Below, one piece after another: positions 33,913 to 43,000 of a stretch of DNA of 64,000 bases. The DNA comes from Brumimicrobium sp051745635 (GTDB lineage Bacteria; Bacteroidota; Bacteroidia; Flavobacteriales_D; Crocinitomicaceae): assembly GCA_051745635.1 (NCBI GenBank), contig JBNJEH010000004.1, positions 1 to 64,000 on the forward strand, given 5' to 3'. The notes beneath the pieces are model-generated. The model did no database searches. It saw only the letters and a program-made list of their open reading frames with translations, and had not been told where the DNA came from. The first letter of the stretch is position 1. Each line of letters begins with the position of its first letter. The position numbers and the translations under genes are program-made.

Positions 33913-35217
33913 ATGAAAAAACTATTATTTATTCCACTATTTATTTCAACGCTAGTTTATGGTCAGGATGTATCTGATATCGAACGCTGTATGTCGCACA
34001 AAGCGATCGAATATCAAGACGAAATCACGCCTGGTTTTGCTGAGCATGTCGACGAGCAGTTTGAAATCGCCAAACATGCACCACTGGCAAAAACAGAGAA
34101 GTCGACACTTTACACGATTCCCGTGGTTGTTCACGTGGTCTACAATACGCCGGATCAAAACCTGGAGGACAGTGTCATTCTGCGCCAAATTGAAACATTA
34201 AATGAGGATTTTCAACGTCAGAACCCAGACACGTCGAATATGCGATCGGATTTTGACATTGTTAAGGGCAACCCCAACATTGAATTTCGACTGGCTCAAA
34301 TTGATCCTCAGGGAGATCCATCAACGGGCATTACCCGTACAGAGACGTCCAAAGAAACATTCGGTGATTTTGGCTTGATATCGGGCGATTTTAGTGAGCT
34401 TGAAAAAGTAAAACAAACGGCAGAAGGTGGTCACGACCCTTGGGATCAGGATCGCTATCTAAACATCTGGGTCTGCAATATGGAAGTTATGAACACCCCG
34501 GCTCTACTGGGTTATGCTACCCCACCCGCAGGTTTGCCCAACTGGCCTCAAGGAAGTACACCAAACCTCATCGACGGTGTAGCCATTCAATATCAAGCTT
34601 TTGGTTCGAACAACCCCAACACGCTGGACACAGGTGGAGGTCCCGTTACCGTTATGGGGCGCACAACAACACACGAAGTCGGTCACTATCTCGGATTGCG
34701 ACACATCTGGGGTGACGGTGATTGTAATGAGCAGGATGGTATCGACGATACACCGAATGCTGAAGATCAGTCTCAACAGGACTGTGATGACACCAAGAAC
34801 ACATGTGTTGACACGATTCAGGGACAGGACTTGCCCGACATGATAGAAAATTACATGGATTACTCCGCAGAGACCTGTCAAAACAGCTTTACGCAGGGGC
34901 AAGTTGATCTTGTGCGCGGCGTTTTGAATAATCAGCGCTATGATTTGGTTCACGAAAATCCTGCATCTGTGGAAGTTGAAGTCCTCGAGGCGGCAATCTA
35001 TCCAAATCCGGCATCAACTTCAATCAATATCGCTATAGCCAATGGCGTTGCTGAACAAATCAAAGTCTATGGTACGAATGGTCGACTGATCCAATCCCAA
35101 AAGCCGAATGGCAAGGTTTCCACCGTCGATGTTTCAGCACTGGAAAATGGCATTTATTTGATCCACATCACTGAAAAAAGTGGACAAAGAACCGTGAAAC
35201 GATTTGTAAAGAAATAG
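33913..35217 (+). CDS. Secreted M43 (pappalysin-type) metalloprotease with T9SS type-A domain
   Basis: ATG 33913 begins a signal peptide (LLFIPLFISTLVYGQ). The 434-residue protein has an N-terminal propeptide-like region, the M43 catalytic domain with zinc motif HEVGHYLGLRHIWGDGDC and the Met-turn region ENYMDYSAETCQNSFTQGQ. The C-terminal about 80 residues are a sorting domain (LEAAIYPNPASTSINI, VYGTNGRLIQSQ, LENGIYLIHITEKSGQ). The enzyme should be exported through the type IX system and cleave extracellular proteins. Confidence 0.92.
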   Translation: MKKLLFIPLFISTLVYGQDVSDIERCMSHKAIEYQDEITPGFAEHVDEQFEIAKHAPLAKTEKSTLYTIPVVVHVVYNTPDQNLEDSVILRQIETLNEDFQRQNPDTSNMRSDFDIVKGNPNIEFRLAQIDPQGDPSTGITRTETSKETFGDFGLISGDFSELEKVKQTAEGGHDPWDQDRYLNIWVCNMEVMNTPALLGYATPPAGLPNWPQGSTPNLIDGVAIQYQAFGSNNPNTLDTGGGPVTVMGRTTTHEVGHYLGLRHIWGDGDCNEQDGIDDTPNAEDQSQQDCDDTKNTCVDTIQGQDLPDMIENYMDYSAETCQNSFTQGQVDLVRGVLNNQRYDLVHENPASVEVEVLEAAIYPNPASTSINIAIANGVAEQIKVYGTNGRLIQSQKPNGKVSTVDVSALENGIYLIHITEKSGQRTVKRFVKK

Positions 35218-35236
35218 CAGAAAAAATAAATTGAAT

Positions 35237-35702
35237 TTAAAAGCTGACCTGAGAGGGTTGGCTTTTTTTTATATAATCTGCCATTTCTCCTTCTACCTTA
35301 TTAAAATAAATTAATCCTGTGATGAAGAGAATTATAATCATTCCAAAAGAAACAAAAAGCAATGGACCTGGAGCTTCTCCTCCAAACATGGGCCACCGAA
35401 ATCCTTGTACTACACCTGTCAAAGGGTTGAGGTAAAATACGGTACTTGCCCATTCCAGCGACAGTAAATAAAATATGTGGCACATCTGTTTCAACGCCAA
35501 CAAAACGGCCAAAAACCAATGAGAGGATTAAAAGTGTTACGACAGGCTGAAGAATAGCCCACACAAAACCAATGGTCGTTTGTGCATAACGCACTCGAAA
35601 ATCTCGCCAAGTGAGAGTGAGAAACAAATCCCTATATTGATATAACTCCCGAAATTTGGGGAGTATAGGGTTTTTGTTTGCGTCTATTGTGGTTTTGTGC
35701 AT
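35237..35702 (-). pseudogene. Broken Wzm-type polysaccharide ABC permease
   Basis: The first about 80 codons (35702 leftward) encode the N-terminus of an ABC-2 permease: LFLTLTWRDFRVRYAQTTIG and VFGRFVGVETDVPHILFTVAG. The rest shifts frame and reads the C-terminus: STVFYLNPLTGVVQGFRWPMFGG with KVEGEMADYI. About 130-150 residues between the two halves are missing, so this is an internal deletion with a frameshift. It is a different paralog from the intact permease at 55794 and marks the left end of the polysaccharide island. No intact wzt partner lies beside it. Confidence 0.85.
35240..35270 (+). terminator. Terminator of the M43 protease gene
   Basis: Ten-pair stem AAAGCTGACC (35240-35249) with GGTTGGCTTT (35256-35265), two G-U pairs, then a T-run to 35270. 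It overlaps the 3' end of the broken permease. Confidence 0.7.
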
Positions 35703-35808
35703 GGGGTGAAAGTAGTAAAAAAGGAATTGTTATGCAGGAGTTAGTTTATTAAGTATTAGAACTTAACTGTGTCTAATTATGTTTTTAGGTTTAAAGAAAG
35801 AGGTGTTT

Positions 35809-35974
35809 TGTTCATTTTATCTAAATAAATGAACATAAGGCTTTGTTTTGTCCAATTTATGAACAGATTAATTTAAAATGTTCAGTAGTTTAAAAATATT
35901 GGACACATATAAACTTTATCTATAAAATTGAACGTATATTTGCTATATGTCCATAAAAATAAAAAATGTGAACA
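35809..35974 (+). promoter_or_regulatory. Phased operator array of nine TGTYCA half-sites in front of fic
   Basis: Half-sites TGTTCA 35809, TGAACA 35830, TGTCCA 35849, TGAACA 35860, TGTTCA 35879, TGGACA 35900, TGAACG 35929, TGTCCA 35948, TGAACA 35969. Start-to-start steps are 21, 19, 11, 19, 21, 29, 19, 21, all near whole helical turns. The first pair extends to TGTTCATTT/AAATGAACA. A perfect -7 element TATATTTG (35935-35942) lies between two half-sites, and the last half-site ends 3 bases before the fic ATG. Confidence 0.7.
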
Positions 35975-35977
35975 AAT

Positions 35978-37099
35978 ATGGAACTAGAAAAATTTGATAG
36001 GCGAAAGCCCTACAATGGATTACCACTTTTACCACCAGATAAAGATATAGAAAATAATCCTGCTATTTTAAAGCGTTTGGTTGCTGCGTCAAGAGCTTTA
36101 GCAACTGTAAATGGTAATTTAAATCGATTACCCAATCCTCTAATGTTAATAAATACATTGGCACTGCAAGAGGCTAAAGCATCAACAGAGATAGAAAATA
36201 TTTTTACAACAGAAGATGAACTCTATAAAGCAGTATCCGAAACGTATAAAGAAGCTAATGTTAACCCTGCAATCAAGGAGGTGTTAAAGTATAGAGAAGC
36301 ACTTTGGGCAGGATTTAAAGAATTACAACTAAACGATAAGATTGATGAACAATTAATTAAAAAAATCTTTAATCAAATAAAGGAAACTTCTAGTGGATAT
36401 CGACCTCCTCAAGCTCAAGTTGTTATAAAAAGGGGCGAAAGTGAATTTCGTTCGGGAGAAATAATTTATACTCCTCCAAGAGCAGAAGGAGTCATTAAAA
36501 AATTAATGAAAAATCTAATTGATTATTTAAACAATGATGATTTGTATCCCACAGATCCACTTTTAAAAATGTGTGTGGCACACTATCAGTTTGAAGCAAT
36601 ACACCCTTTTCAAGATGGAAATGGTAGAACAGGAAGAATTTTAAATCTTCTCTATTTATTTAGTAAAGGACTGTTAAGTCAGCCGGTATTGTATCTATCG
36701 AAGTTTATCATTTTAAATAAAGAGGACTATTACTACAATTTAGGAGCGGTAACACAGCGAAATGCTTGGGAATCTTGGATTGAATTTATGTTAGAAGCAA
36801 CAGAAAAAACTTCTTTATTAACAAATAGTCGCATTAATGATATTTTATCACAAATGAACTCAACGTTGGAGTACGGTAAAGAAAAAATTAAGTGGTATAA
36901 TAAAGAAGTAAATGAAGCTGTATTTAGTCAACCCTATATTAAACCAAAAGTGATTGGAGAAATTTTAGGTAAAACATCAAGAACTACCTTAACCAAATAC
37001 ATGAATGAACTCGTTAACAATAAGATTCTTAGTCAAAAGAAAGACGGAGTAGAAGTTTTTTATGTAAATGATGATTTAATTAGGATATTGGAGGGGTAA
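35978..37099 (+). CDS. Fic-family AMP transferase with N-terminal inhibitory motif and C-terminal winged helix
   Basis: The 373-residue protein has a Fic_N region, the self-inhibition motif STEIEN (69-74, S/TxxxEG/N type) and the Fic motif HPFQDGNGRTGR (His209 to Arg220), all key residues present. Fic proteins usually move AMP from ATP onto Ser/Thr/Tyr of target proteins; the motif here permits that. The C-terminal about 70 residues form a winged helix (YIKPKVIGEILGKTSRTTLTKYMNELV). It is monocistronic, of low GC, at the edge of the polysaccharide island. The array upstream suggests self-regulation through the winged helix. Confidence 0.92.
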   Translation: MELEKFDRRKPYNGLPLLPPDKDIENNPAILKRLVAASRALATVNGNLNRLPNPLMLINTLALQEAKASTEIENIFTTEDELYKAVSETYKEANVNPAIKEVLKYREALWAGFKELQLNDKIDEQLIKKIFNQIKETSSGYRPPQAQVVIKRGESEFRSGEIIYTPPRAEGVIKKLMKNLIDYLNNDDLYPTDPLLKMCVAHYQFEAIHPFQDGNGRTGRILNLLYLFSKGLLSQPVLYLSKFIILNKEDYYYNLGAVTQRNAWESWIEFMLEATEKTSLLTNSRINDILSQMNSTLEYGKEKIKWYNKEVNEAVFSQPYIKPKVIGEILGKTSRTTLTKYMNELVNNKILSQKKDGVEVFYVNDDLIRILEG

Positions 37100-37121
37100 T
37101 AAGGGTTAGGCTTTGAAAATC

Positions 37122-37916
37122 CTAACAGACTGTTTTGACTTTTTCAAACTTATATTTTTCATATAATTTCTTATATTGAATCAAGTTTATTAGCAGTTTA
37201 TACTGCGCTTTTAAACCCCAGTTTTTATTGTAAAAAATAGTTCCCTCACCTATTTCTGATTGCGGAATATTTTCAGCGCTGCTGGTGCAAATGTTTTTTA
37301 TTGCACTAATGTACAATTCATGAGCATGCTCCATCACTTTCAAATGTATTTCAAAGAAGTTTTCATTCCCATTTAAAGAGGTTTGTTCGGTTAAGATTAA
37401 GTTTCCAGAATCAATCCCTTCATTGATCCACATAATAGTATTACCAATTAAATGCGTATGACCTTTGGACAAACACCAATTGGTGCAATTTGGACCACCT
37501 TTAACATAAGGGGACAACCCTGTATGTAAATTAATTATACCGAACCTTGACGGTGTTAGCAAGTTTTTGCTTTTTATTAGGCTTGTTCCTGAGACAATGA
37601 TTAAATCGGAGTCCAGTTCTGATGAAAACTGTTTGACCTTACTATCATTTATGTTTTCCACCTCTAACGAAGGAACTTGATCCAACATACTGAATTTAGT
37701 TTCATAATATTTCTGCAACTTGTTCCACGTATTGGGGATAAAACCAAAAAACAAACGTGATAAAACTTTTTTAGTCAAAGCTCTTAATCCATATGATTTG
37801 ATGCTTTTTGATGACCGGTTTTCGTAGACTACTCCCATGACATCAAAATGTTGATCCAATTTATTAATCAAAGCTATTTGATTGGGTTCTTTTCCTATCC
37901 AGGCTATGACCTTCAT
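37122..37916 (-). CDS. Formyltransferase-like protein of the polysaccharide locus
   Basis: The 264-residue protein has a formyl-transferase core: GIINLHTGLSPYVKGGPNCTNW carries the Asn and His of the active site, and NEGIDSGNLIL the Asp. It lacks the C-terminal domain of methionyl-tRNA formyltransferase. Related enzymes N-formylate dTDP- or UDP-4-amino sugars using formyl-tetrahydrofolate, which would fit the DegT-type aminotransferase at 52 kb. It is last in the minus-strand series; its ATG overlaps the deacetylase stop by 4 bases. Confidence 0.75.
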   Translation of the reverse strand: MKVIAWIGKEPNQIALINKLDQHFDVMGVVYENRSSKSIKSYGLRALTKKVLSRLFFGFIPNTWNKLQKYYETKFSMLDQVPSLEVENINDSKVKQFSSELDSDLIIVSGTSLIKSKNLLTPSRFGIINLHTGLSPYVKGGPNCTNWCLSKGHTHLIGNTIMWINEGIDSGNLILTEQTSLNGNENFFEIHLKVMEHAHELYISAIKNICTSSAENIPQSEIGEGTIFYNKNWGLKAQYKLLINLIQYKKLYEKYKFEKVKTVC

Positions 37917-38833
37917 CTATACCGAATTATTTTTTTTATTTTTTCCAAACGATTAGTGATTCGAAGTTTAGTTTTCCACCACGACTCATTGTAAAGTTCT
38001 ATACGTTGAATTTCGAATAAATTGTTTCTTTCCGGAATATATTCATCCTGATTAACCACTAGGCCTAACATATATCCACTTTCTTTTGACAGCTTTTGAA
38101 CTATTTGGTTATAACTTCCAACTGGATAAGAAATAGATATTGGATCTTTTTCTAACTTATCTAAAATTCTTTGTCTTGAATCTACTAATTCTTTTTTAAT
38201 AAAGCTTTCATTTGATACAGTTCCCAACATTGCATGCGAGACTGTATGCGACCCAATATGATGTCCTAATTTGGACAGTTTTTTTAAGTGATCCCAGTTC
38301 ATCATAATTTTTGGGAACTCTACATCATCAAACTGAAGTTTTATTTCAGATAAAACTTCATTTCTTTCAGTATGGTTAATTGTTTTCAAGAAAGGCTTTA
38401 GTTCTTTAGCAAAACTTAAGAGGTCTTCTTGCTTTTCAGCACTTAAGGTTTGTAATTCAGTTGGTAAAAAACCAAATTTTAAATTTAAGACTCTGTTTTT
38501 TGTGTTTTGAAAGAGGTGCTCTAACTCATGAGTCCAAGTTGGTATGTTTTTATCAATACAATCGGTAACAACATAAAAAGAAGCTTTTATATTGTATTTT
38601 TCTAATACTGGGAGTGCGTATTCGTAATTATCCAAATAACCATCATCAAAAAGAATAGTAGCAATATTTTTGTGGTTCGAATAATCCTCTTGATTCAATA
38701 AATATTCTTCCAAAAGAACGGTGTTATACTTGCGCTTGATAAACTTTATACAGCGTTCAAAAAGGACTGGATCCATGGGATCCCATAAATCATCTCTTTG
38801 CGGATTCACTCTATGGAAAAGGAAGTTTTTCAT
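37913..38833 (-). CDS. Polysaccharide deacetylase (CE4 fold)
   Basis: The 306-residue protein has the CE4 motifs ATILFDDGYLDNY (Asp pair) and HHIGSHTVSHAML (zinc His pair), and the later YPVGSYN. CE4 enzymes remove N-acetyl groups from amino sugars in glycans or peptidoglycan. There is no signal peptide, so it would act on a cytoplasmic or lipid-linked sugar. It overlaps its neighbours by ATGA at both ends. Confidence 0.85.
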   Translation of the reverse strand: MKNFLFHRVNPQRDDLWDPMDPVLFERCIKFIKRKYNTVLLEEYLLNQEDYSNHKNIATILFDDGYLDNYEYALPVLEKYNIKASFYVVTDCIDKNIPTWTHELEHLFQNTKNRVLNLKFGFLPTELQTLSAEKQEDLLSFAKELKPFLKTINHTERNEVLSEIKLQFDDVEFPKIMMNWDHLKKLSKLGHHIGSHTVSHAMLGTVSNESFIKKELVDSRQRILDKLEKDPISISYPVGSYNQIVQKLSKESGYMLGLVVNQDEYIPERNNLFEIQRIELYNESWWKTKLRITNRLEKIKKIIRYR

Positions 38834-40116
38834 TGGGTTAGTTCATCTAAATATTTAGCCAGCACTTTCGTCTGAAATTTTCTAGAATAAAAATAAGCAT
38901 TTTCTTCATTTCTGGGACCAATTAACGGCTTCCCTTCCGTTTTAAGCTGAATTAACTGCTCTAAAATTGCCGTACACTCCTCAACGGTATTTGCAATGTA
39001 ACCCGAATTTGTTTCTTTGATGAAATCTTCCATTAAATCTTGATCGGATGGACATAGGAGAATGGGTTTATCGGAGTTGTAATAATCGAATATCTTTACT
39101 GGTAAGCATCCTTTTAAGTTTTTATATTCTGTAAGAAATAGTAAATCACTTTGATGAATATAATTCATTACCTCATCTTGTTTGACTTTTGGTATCAGTT
39201 CAACGAATTTTTCATAGCCCTCTATTAATTTATTTAGCTTCTCTAACTCACTCTGATTAGCATAGGAGCCCAAAAAGGTTAAGTTTATTTCAGTTTCTTT
39301 CTTTTCATTTAAATCCTTTACCGATGTGAGTATTCTATTGAAGTCTTGGTATTGATATATTGAACCAACATATAATATTTTCAGCACTGCTTTTGTTTGA
39401 CCTGCATCGTTCTCGTAAGTTTTAACAGTATTGTTTTGATCGTGACCGTTTAAAATTAATTTACCAGGTTTTTCAACCAAATTTCTTATGTTTTCTATAC
39501 AAGCTTCAGAAACGCTGATAAAAAATGTAGAGTTTGAAACCCATTTCTTTTCACTGCTCTTTTCAAGGGCGGCAATGCGTTTATGGATAGAAGTTTGATC
39601 TTTATTGGTTTTCCTTGTGCTCCATTCATCCCTGTAATCAGGAACCCAGTGAATCCTTGGAAAATCTTTTTTTAACTGATAACCAATAAAAAAGGCTTGA
39701 AACGGCCGACCACTGGCGATTACAATCTTTATTTCTGAATCCTTTTGGATAAGCTTTTTAGAATAAGCGTAGAAGTTTGAAAAGGGTAATTGCTTAATGG
39801 AATAATTCGAAAGCACTAACTCTTTTAAAGTCAATGCTTTTTGAAAGACTTTTAATGCCGGATAATTTGCCAAACGATCTCTTAACGAGTACTTGTAAGG
39901 CAAACGATGAACTTCGTGAGTTTGGTTCTTTTCTACTTCAAGTGTATTATTTTTTACGGGGTCGACTAAATCAGTTTGACCTTCATTCCATTGGCGGGTG
40001 ATGATTATGGGGTAATATCCATATTCGTGAAGATATTTCGCCCATGCAGCTGTGCGTTGCGCTCCAACAAAATTTGCTGGTGGATAAAAATAAGATATGA
40101 TTAAAAGTTTTTTCAA
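38830..40116 (-). CDS. GT4-like glycosyltransferase, intact copy
   Basis: The 428-residue GT-B protein starts with TTG at 40116; the duplicate at 41809 has ATG at the matching codon. N-terminal IISYFYPPANFVGAQRTAAW is typical of GT4-like enzymes; the C-terminal half has ILYVGSIYQYQDFNRIL and KGCLPVKIFDYYNSDKPILL. The start lies 4 bases after the AlbA-like stop. The first about 160 bases are about 94% identical to a truncated copy at 41.65-41.81 kb. Sugar specificity unknown. Confidence 0.85.
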   Translation of the reverse strand: MKKLLIISYFYPPANFVGAQRTAAWAKYLHEYGYYPIIITRQWNEGQTDLVDPVKNNTLEVEKNQTHEVHRLPYKYSLRDRLANYPALKVFQKALTLKELVLSNYSIKQLPFSNFYAYSKKLIQKDSEIKIVIASGRPFQAFFIGYQLKKDFPRIHWVPDYRDEWSTRKTNKDQTSIHKRIAALEKSSEKKWVSNSTFFISVSEACIENIRNLVEKPGKLILNGHDQNNTVKTYENDAGQTKAVLKILYVGSIYQYQDFNRILTSVKDLNEKKETEINLTFLGSYANQSELEKLNKLIEGYEKFVELIPKVKQDEVMNYIHQSDLLFLTEYKNLKGCLPVKIFDYYNSDKPILLCPSDQDLMEDFIKETNSGYIANTVEECTAILEQLIQLKTEGKPLIGPRNEENAYFYSRKFQTKVLAKYLDELTQ

Positions 40117-40120
40117 TCTA

Positions 40121-41566
40121 TCAAGTATTTTTCTTTACAACTACCCACTTTCCTGCCTTAGAAGCTCCTTCATATTTAATTAACTTTTTAGCTTTTAAAA
40201 TTCGAATATGATACCTTACACCTTCTTCAGAAATGTTTAACCTTTTTGCTATTTCTTTTTTTGTAATTGTAGGCCTTTCCTTTAATAGATCTAAAATTTT
40301 ATATCTCGTTTTACTACTTTTTTTAGGGGTAGTTTTAGGGGTGGTTTTGGGGGTAGTTTTGGGGGTAGTTTTGGGGGTAGTTTTAGGGGTAGTTTTAGGG
40401 GTAGTTAATGGTATTAAAACTTCAAAAGAATCCTCTTCTTTAAAAACGGGTAATTCACCTGAATAAAGCTTACTGAAATGGAAAACATTGCGAATACCTG
40501 TTCCTAAATCCTCTGCACGAGCCATTTGAACAAAAAACTTTGCAATGTGCGGGTTTTTAGGATATGCTTCATAGTTCTCAGGTGAAATCAAACCATATAA
40601 ATGTGGTTTGTTAGGGTTCTTAATAATACATTTATCTTTAAAAATCTCAAAGGTTGAAGGGCTTGGGTTGATAAATTCTCGATGAATTAAAAAATTCGCT
40701 ACTATCTCCCTAAAGATATTTTCTCGAAGCGATATTCGCTGATCTCCTTGTAAATGAAATTTGTCAGGTAAATAATTTGCAACAAAACGCATTATTTCTT
40801 CATAGGCTGAAATTAAATTACAACGCAAAGTGATTCGATCATCATATCTATTGGTATCTATTCTTCTTAATAAAAGTTCTGTTTTATAATGAGGCACAAT
40901 GCTTAAAATAGCCTCTTCTTTTCCAAAAAGCAATAATGCAGCGAGTGTGAAGCCTTTTGAATTTGAGATTAAATCTTCTCTGTAAAGGCCAGCCGCTTTA
41001 TAAAAACTCAATCCGTCTAAATCTAACCAAGGATGCACCGGACGGTTTACCCGAATGAGAGATTTTGCTTTTTCAACTGTTTTTAATTCAAAATGCTCTT
41101 CCTTTAAATAGGGATAAATTGTATTTTCACTATAAATACTACTTTTTCTGGCATATAACTCACTGATTTTAGCATGAGTTGTCACAACAAAGTCTCCATC
41201 TACACTTCTGTCGTAATACTTGCTATTTGTTTTGTGAACTTGTGAACTTGAAGGAACAAAAACATGAATAATTTTCTTGCCATCAAGTTCTACAATAGTG
41301 GGTTGTAATAAGAAAACAGGGGCTAATTTGGAAGGGTTATTACTTAAATTAGCAAAGTTTTTACAGATTTGATCAACTTTATTTTCGTCTATACCTAAAA
41401 CTTTTCCTTCATCTGAAACTCCTAATAATAGTGTACCGCCTTGCCTATTTAAAAATGCACAAACTGTTTCAAACAGGTTTCTTGGCAACTCCCTGGAAGC
41501 TTTTTTAAACTCAATAGTTAAACCCTCTCCTTTGCGTAATATATTTTTTATTACCTCAATGTGCAT
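40121..41566 (-). CDS. AlbA/Schlafen-like (divergent AAA_4) regulator with TTPK repeat linker and winged helix
   Basis: The 481-residue protein begins with an AlbA_2 domain (GLTIEFKKASRELPRNLF, GGTLLLGVSDEGKVLGID), followed by a GHKL-like ATPase region (VANFLIHREFINPSPSTFEIF, IKNPNKPHLYGL, GTGIRNV). Seven TTPK units (about 392-420) then link to a C-terminal winged helix (PTITKKEIAKRLNISEEGVRYHI). Such proteins are thought to be transcription or RNA-level regulators and are often found in variable loci. It sits between two copies of the same glycosyltransferase, so it is probably an insertion. Confidence 0.8.
   Translation of the reverse strand: MHIEVIKNILRKGEGLTIEFKKASRELPRNLFETVCAFLNRQGGTLLLGVSDEGKVLGIDENKVDQICKNFANLSNNPSKLAPVFLLQPTIVELDGKKIIHVFVPSSSQVHKTNSKYYDRSVDGDFVVTTHAKISELYARKSSIYSENTIYPYLKEEHFELKTVEKAKSLIRVNRPVHPWLDLDGLSFYKAAGLYREDLISNSKGFTLAALLLFGKEEAILSIVPHYKTELLLRRIDTNRYDDRITLRCNLISAYEEIMRFVANYLPDKFHLQGDQRISLRENIFREIVANFLIHREFINPSPSTFEIFKDKCIIKNPNKPHLYGLISPENYEAYPKNPHIAKFFVQMARAEDLGTGIRNVFHFSKLYSGELPVFKEEDSFEVLIPLTTPKTTPKTTPKTTPKTTPKTTPKTTPKKSSKTRYKILDLLKERPTITKKEIAKRLNISEEGVRYHIRILKAKKLIKYEGASKAGKWVVVKKNT
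40324..40407 (-). repeat. Seven tandem 12-base repeats encoding TTPK
   Basis: Units like actacccctaaa repeat seven times in frame inside the AlbA-like gene, with a few silent differences (acccccaaa in some). The number of units could change by slippage without breaking the frame. Confidence 0.9.
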
Positions 41567-41575
41567 ACAATAAAT

Positions 41576-41809
41576 TTAAACATAAATATAGTTTTGTGCT
41601 TGCTTCCTTGAATAATTCATTTTCCCTATTTTAAGCGCACTATTTTTTAATTGACCCACTAAATCTGTTTGACCTTCATTCCATTGGCGGCTGATGATTA
41701 TGGGGTAATAACCACATTCGTGAAGATATTTCGCCCATGCAGCTGTTCGTTGCGCTCCAACAAAATTTGCTGGTGGGTAAAAATAAGATATGATTAAAAC
41801 TTTTTTCAT
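41576..41809 (-). pseudogene. Truncated N-terminal copy of the GT4 glycosyltransferase
   Basis: The first about 52 codons (ISYFYPPANFVGAQRTAAW through RQWNEGQTDLV) match the intact enzyme at 38830-40116 almost base for base. After DLV the sequence diverges and stops after 77 codons. Its ATG begins 3 bases after the stop of the AAA_14 gene. The AlbA-like gene follows 9 bases downstream. Confidence 0.85.
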
Positions 41810-41812
41810 GAT

Positions 41813-43000
41813 TTAATACTGAAATCCAAATAACCAAAGGGGAATAGTGTTGAACACGCCGGTTTCTATATCATCTCGCACTACAAAGGCATTTTCTTTT
41901 CCCTGGATTTGTTTCTTGCTTTTGCTTTTTCCTCCAATTTCAAAAAGATAGTAATTGTTTACAATAAAATCTCCTTGATCGGGTAAGCTGAGTTGATATT
42001 CTCGAGGCATATTTTGCAAAAAAAAGGTTTCTCTTATGGTTCCTTTGTTAATTTGCTTATCTGAAATGGCATACATCAAATTGGTGTTTCCCATCCATAT
42101 TTTATCCGGTTTATTTAAGCTGCTGATACTTTTGCTCTGCTTGTATAAAGTATGAATTAAGGAGGCTTTACTGAGAAGTTGAAGCAACCTTACTAAAGTA
42201 TTGCGATTCAAGTCAATTTGTTCACTAAGCTTGTATATATTTGGTGTGAAAGGCACATTGCTCGAAATCACGTATAACAGGCGTTTGAGTTTGGCAATAT
42301 TGTTAAAATCAATGTTTTCTGCAATTTGCACATCCACTTCTAAAATCAGGTTGATGGTATTGAGAAGCTTTTGGTAGTATTCGTCTGTATGGCCATCAAA
42401 ATAGGGATAAGCACCAACTTTAAGATAATCTGAGAAATACTTAAAAGGGGTAAATTGTTGAATGAGCTCTGCGCTGATCTCCTGATGCCTCTCAACAATT
42501 TCAGTCAATGTGTATTGCGGCAGTTCAATTTTTTCACGAAACGATAAATATTCTCGAAAGGATAATTCTGATAAGGTATAGCTTATTGCTCTACGACTTA
42601 AGTCCGACTCGCCTTTGTAAATTTCGAGAATGGACGATGAGGTGAAAATCACTTGTAATTTTGGAAAATCGTCATAAATAAGTTTGAGTTCTCTCGACCA
42701 ATTAGGGTATTTATGCACCTCATCAATAAGCAATAGGCCTCCACCCAATTTGTTGAATGCATCGGCTAGACTGTGAAGTGTATTGTCTGAGAAAAATAAA
42801 TCATCTAAAGCCACGTAAAGTACTTCATCGGCGTTTCTCTCTTTACCAAGCTGCAATAGTAAAGTGGTTTTCCCAACACCACGTGAGCCCTTGATGGCAA
42901 TCATTCTGGCTTTTCTATTGATCGCTGGATGCAAATACCGCTTGTGGTCAATAGAAACTTGACTGATTTTTTGTTGTGATTTTATAAGTAGCTCCTCCAT
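41813..43000 (-). CDS. AAA_14/DUF4143 ATPase
   Basis: The 395-residue protein has Walker A GSRGVGKTTLLL, Walker B GGGLLLIDEVHKYPNW, and the AAA_14 sequence VIFTSSSILEIYKGESDLSRRAISYTLS, followed by a helical winged region (NIYKLSEQIDLNRNTLVRLLQLLSKASLIHTL) and a DUF4143-like C-terminus with nuclease-fold flavour (YYLFEIGGKSKSKKQIQ). The family is abundant in Bacteroidota with no agreed function. It lies between remnants of the glycosyltransferase copy, so it seems inserted. Two palindromes precede it. Confidence 0.85.
   Translation of the reverse strand: MEELLIKSQQKISQVSIDHKRYLHPAINRKARMIAIKGSRGVGKTTLLLQLGKERNADEVLYVALDDLFFSDNTLHSLADAFNKLGGGLLLIDEVHKYPNWSRELKLIYDDFPKLQVIFTSSSILEIYKGESDLSRRAISYTLSELSFREYLSFREKIELPQYTLTEIVERHQEISAELIQQFTPFKYFSDYLKVGAYPYFDGHTDEYYQKLLNTINLILEVDVQIAENIDFNNIAKLKRLLYVISSNVPFTPNIYKLSEQIDLNRNTLVRLLQLLSKASLIHTLYKQSKSISSLNKPDKIWMGNTNLMYAISDKQINKGTIRETFFLQNMPREYQLSLPDQGDFIVNNYYLFEIGGKSKSKKQIQGKENAFVVRDDIETGVFNTIPLWLFGFQY

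Noticed and set aside
40233..40466. GVVLGVVLG repeat protein on the + strand, or a CRISPR-like array
   Set aside because: It is the antisense of the TTPK repeat in the AlbA-like gene. Units are 12 bases without spacers, so not CRISPR.
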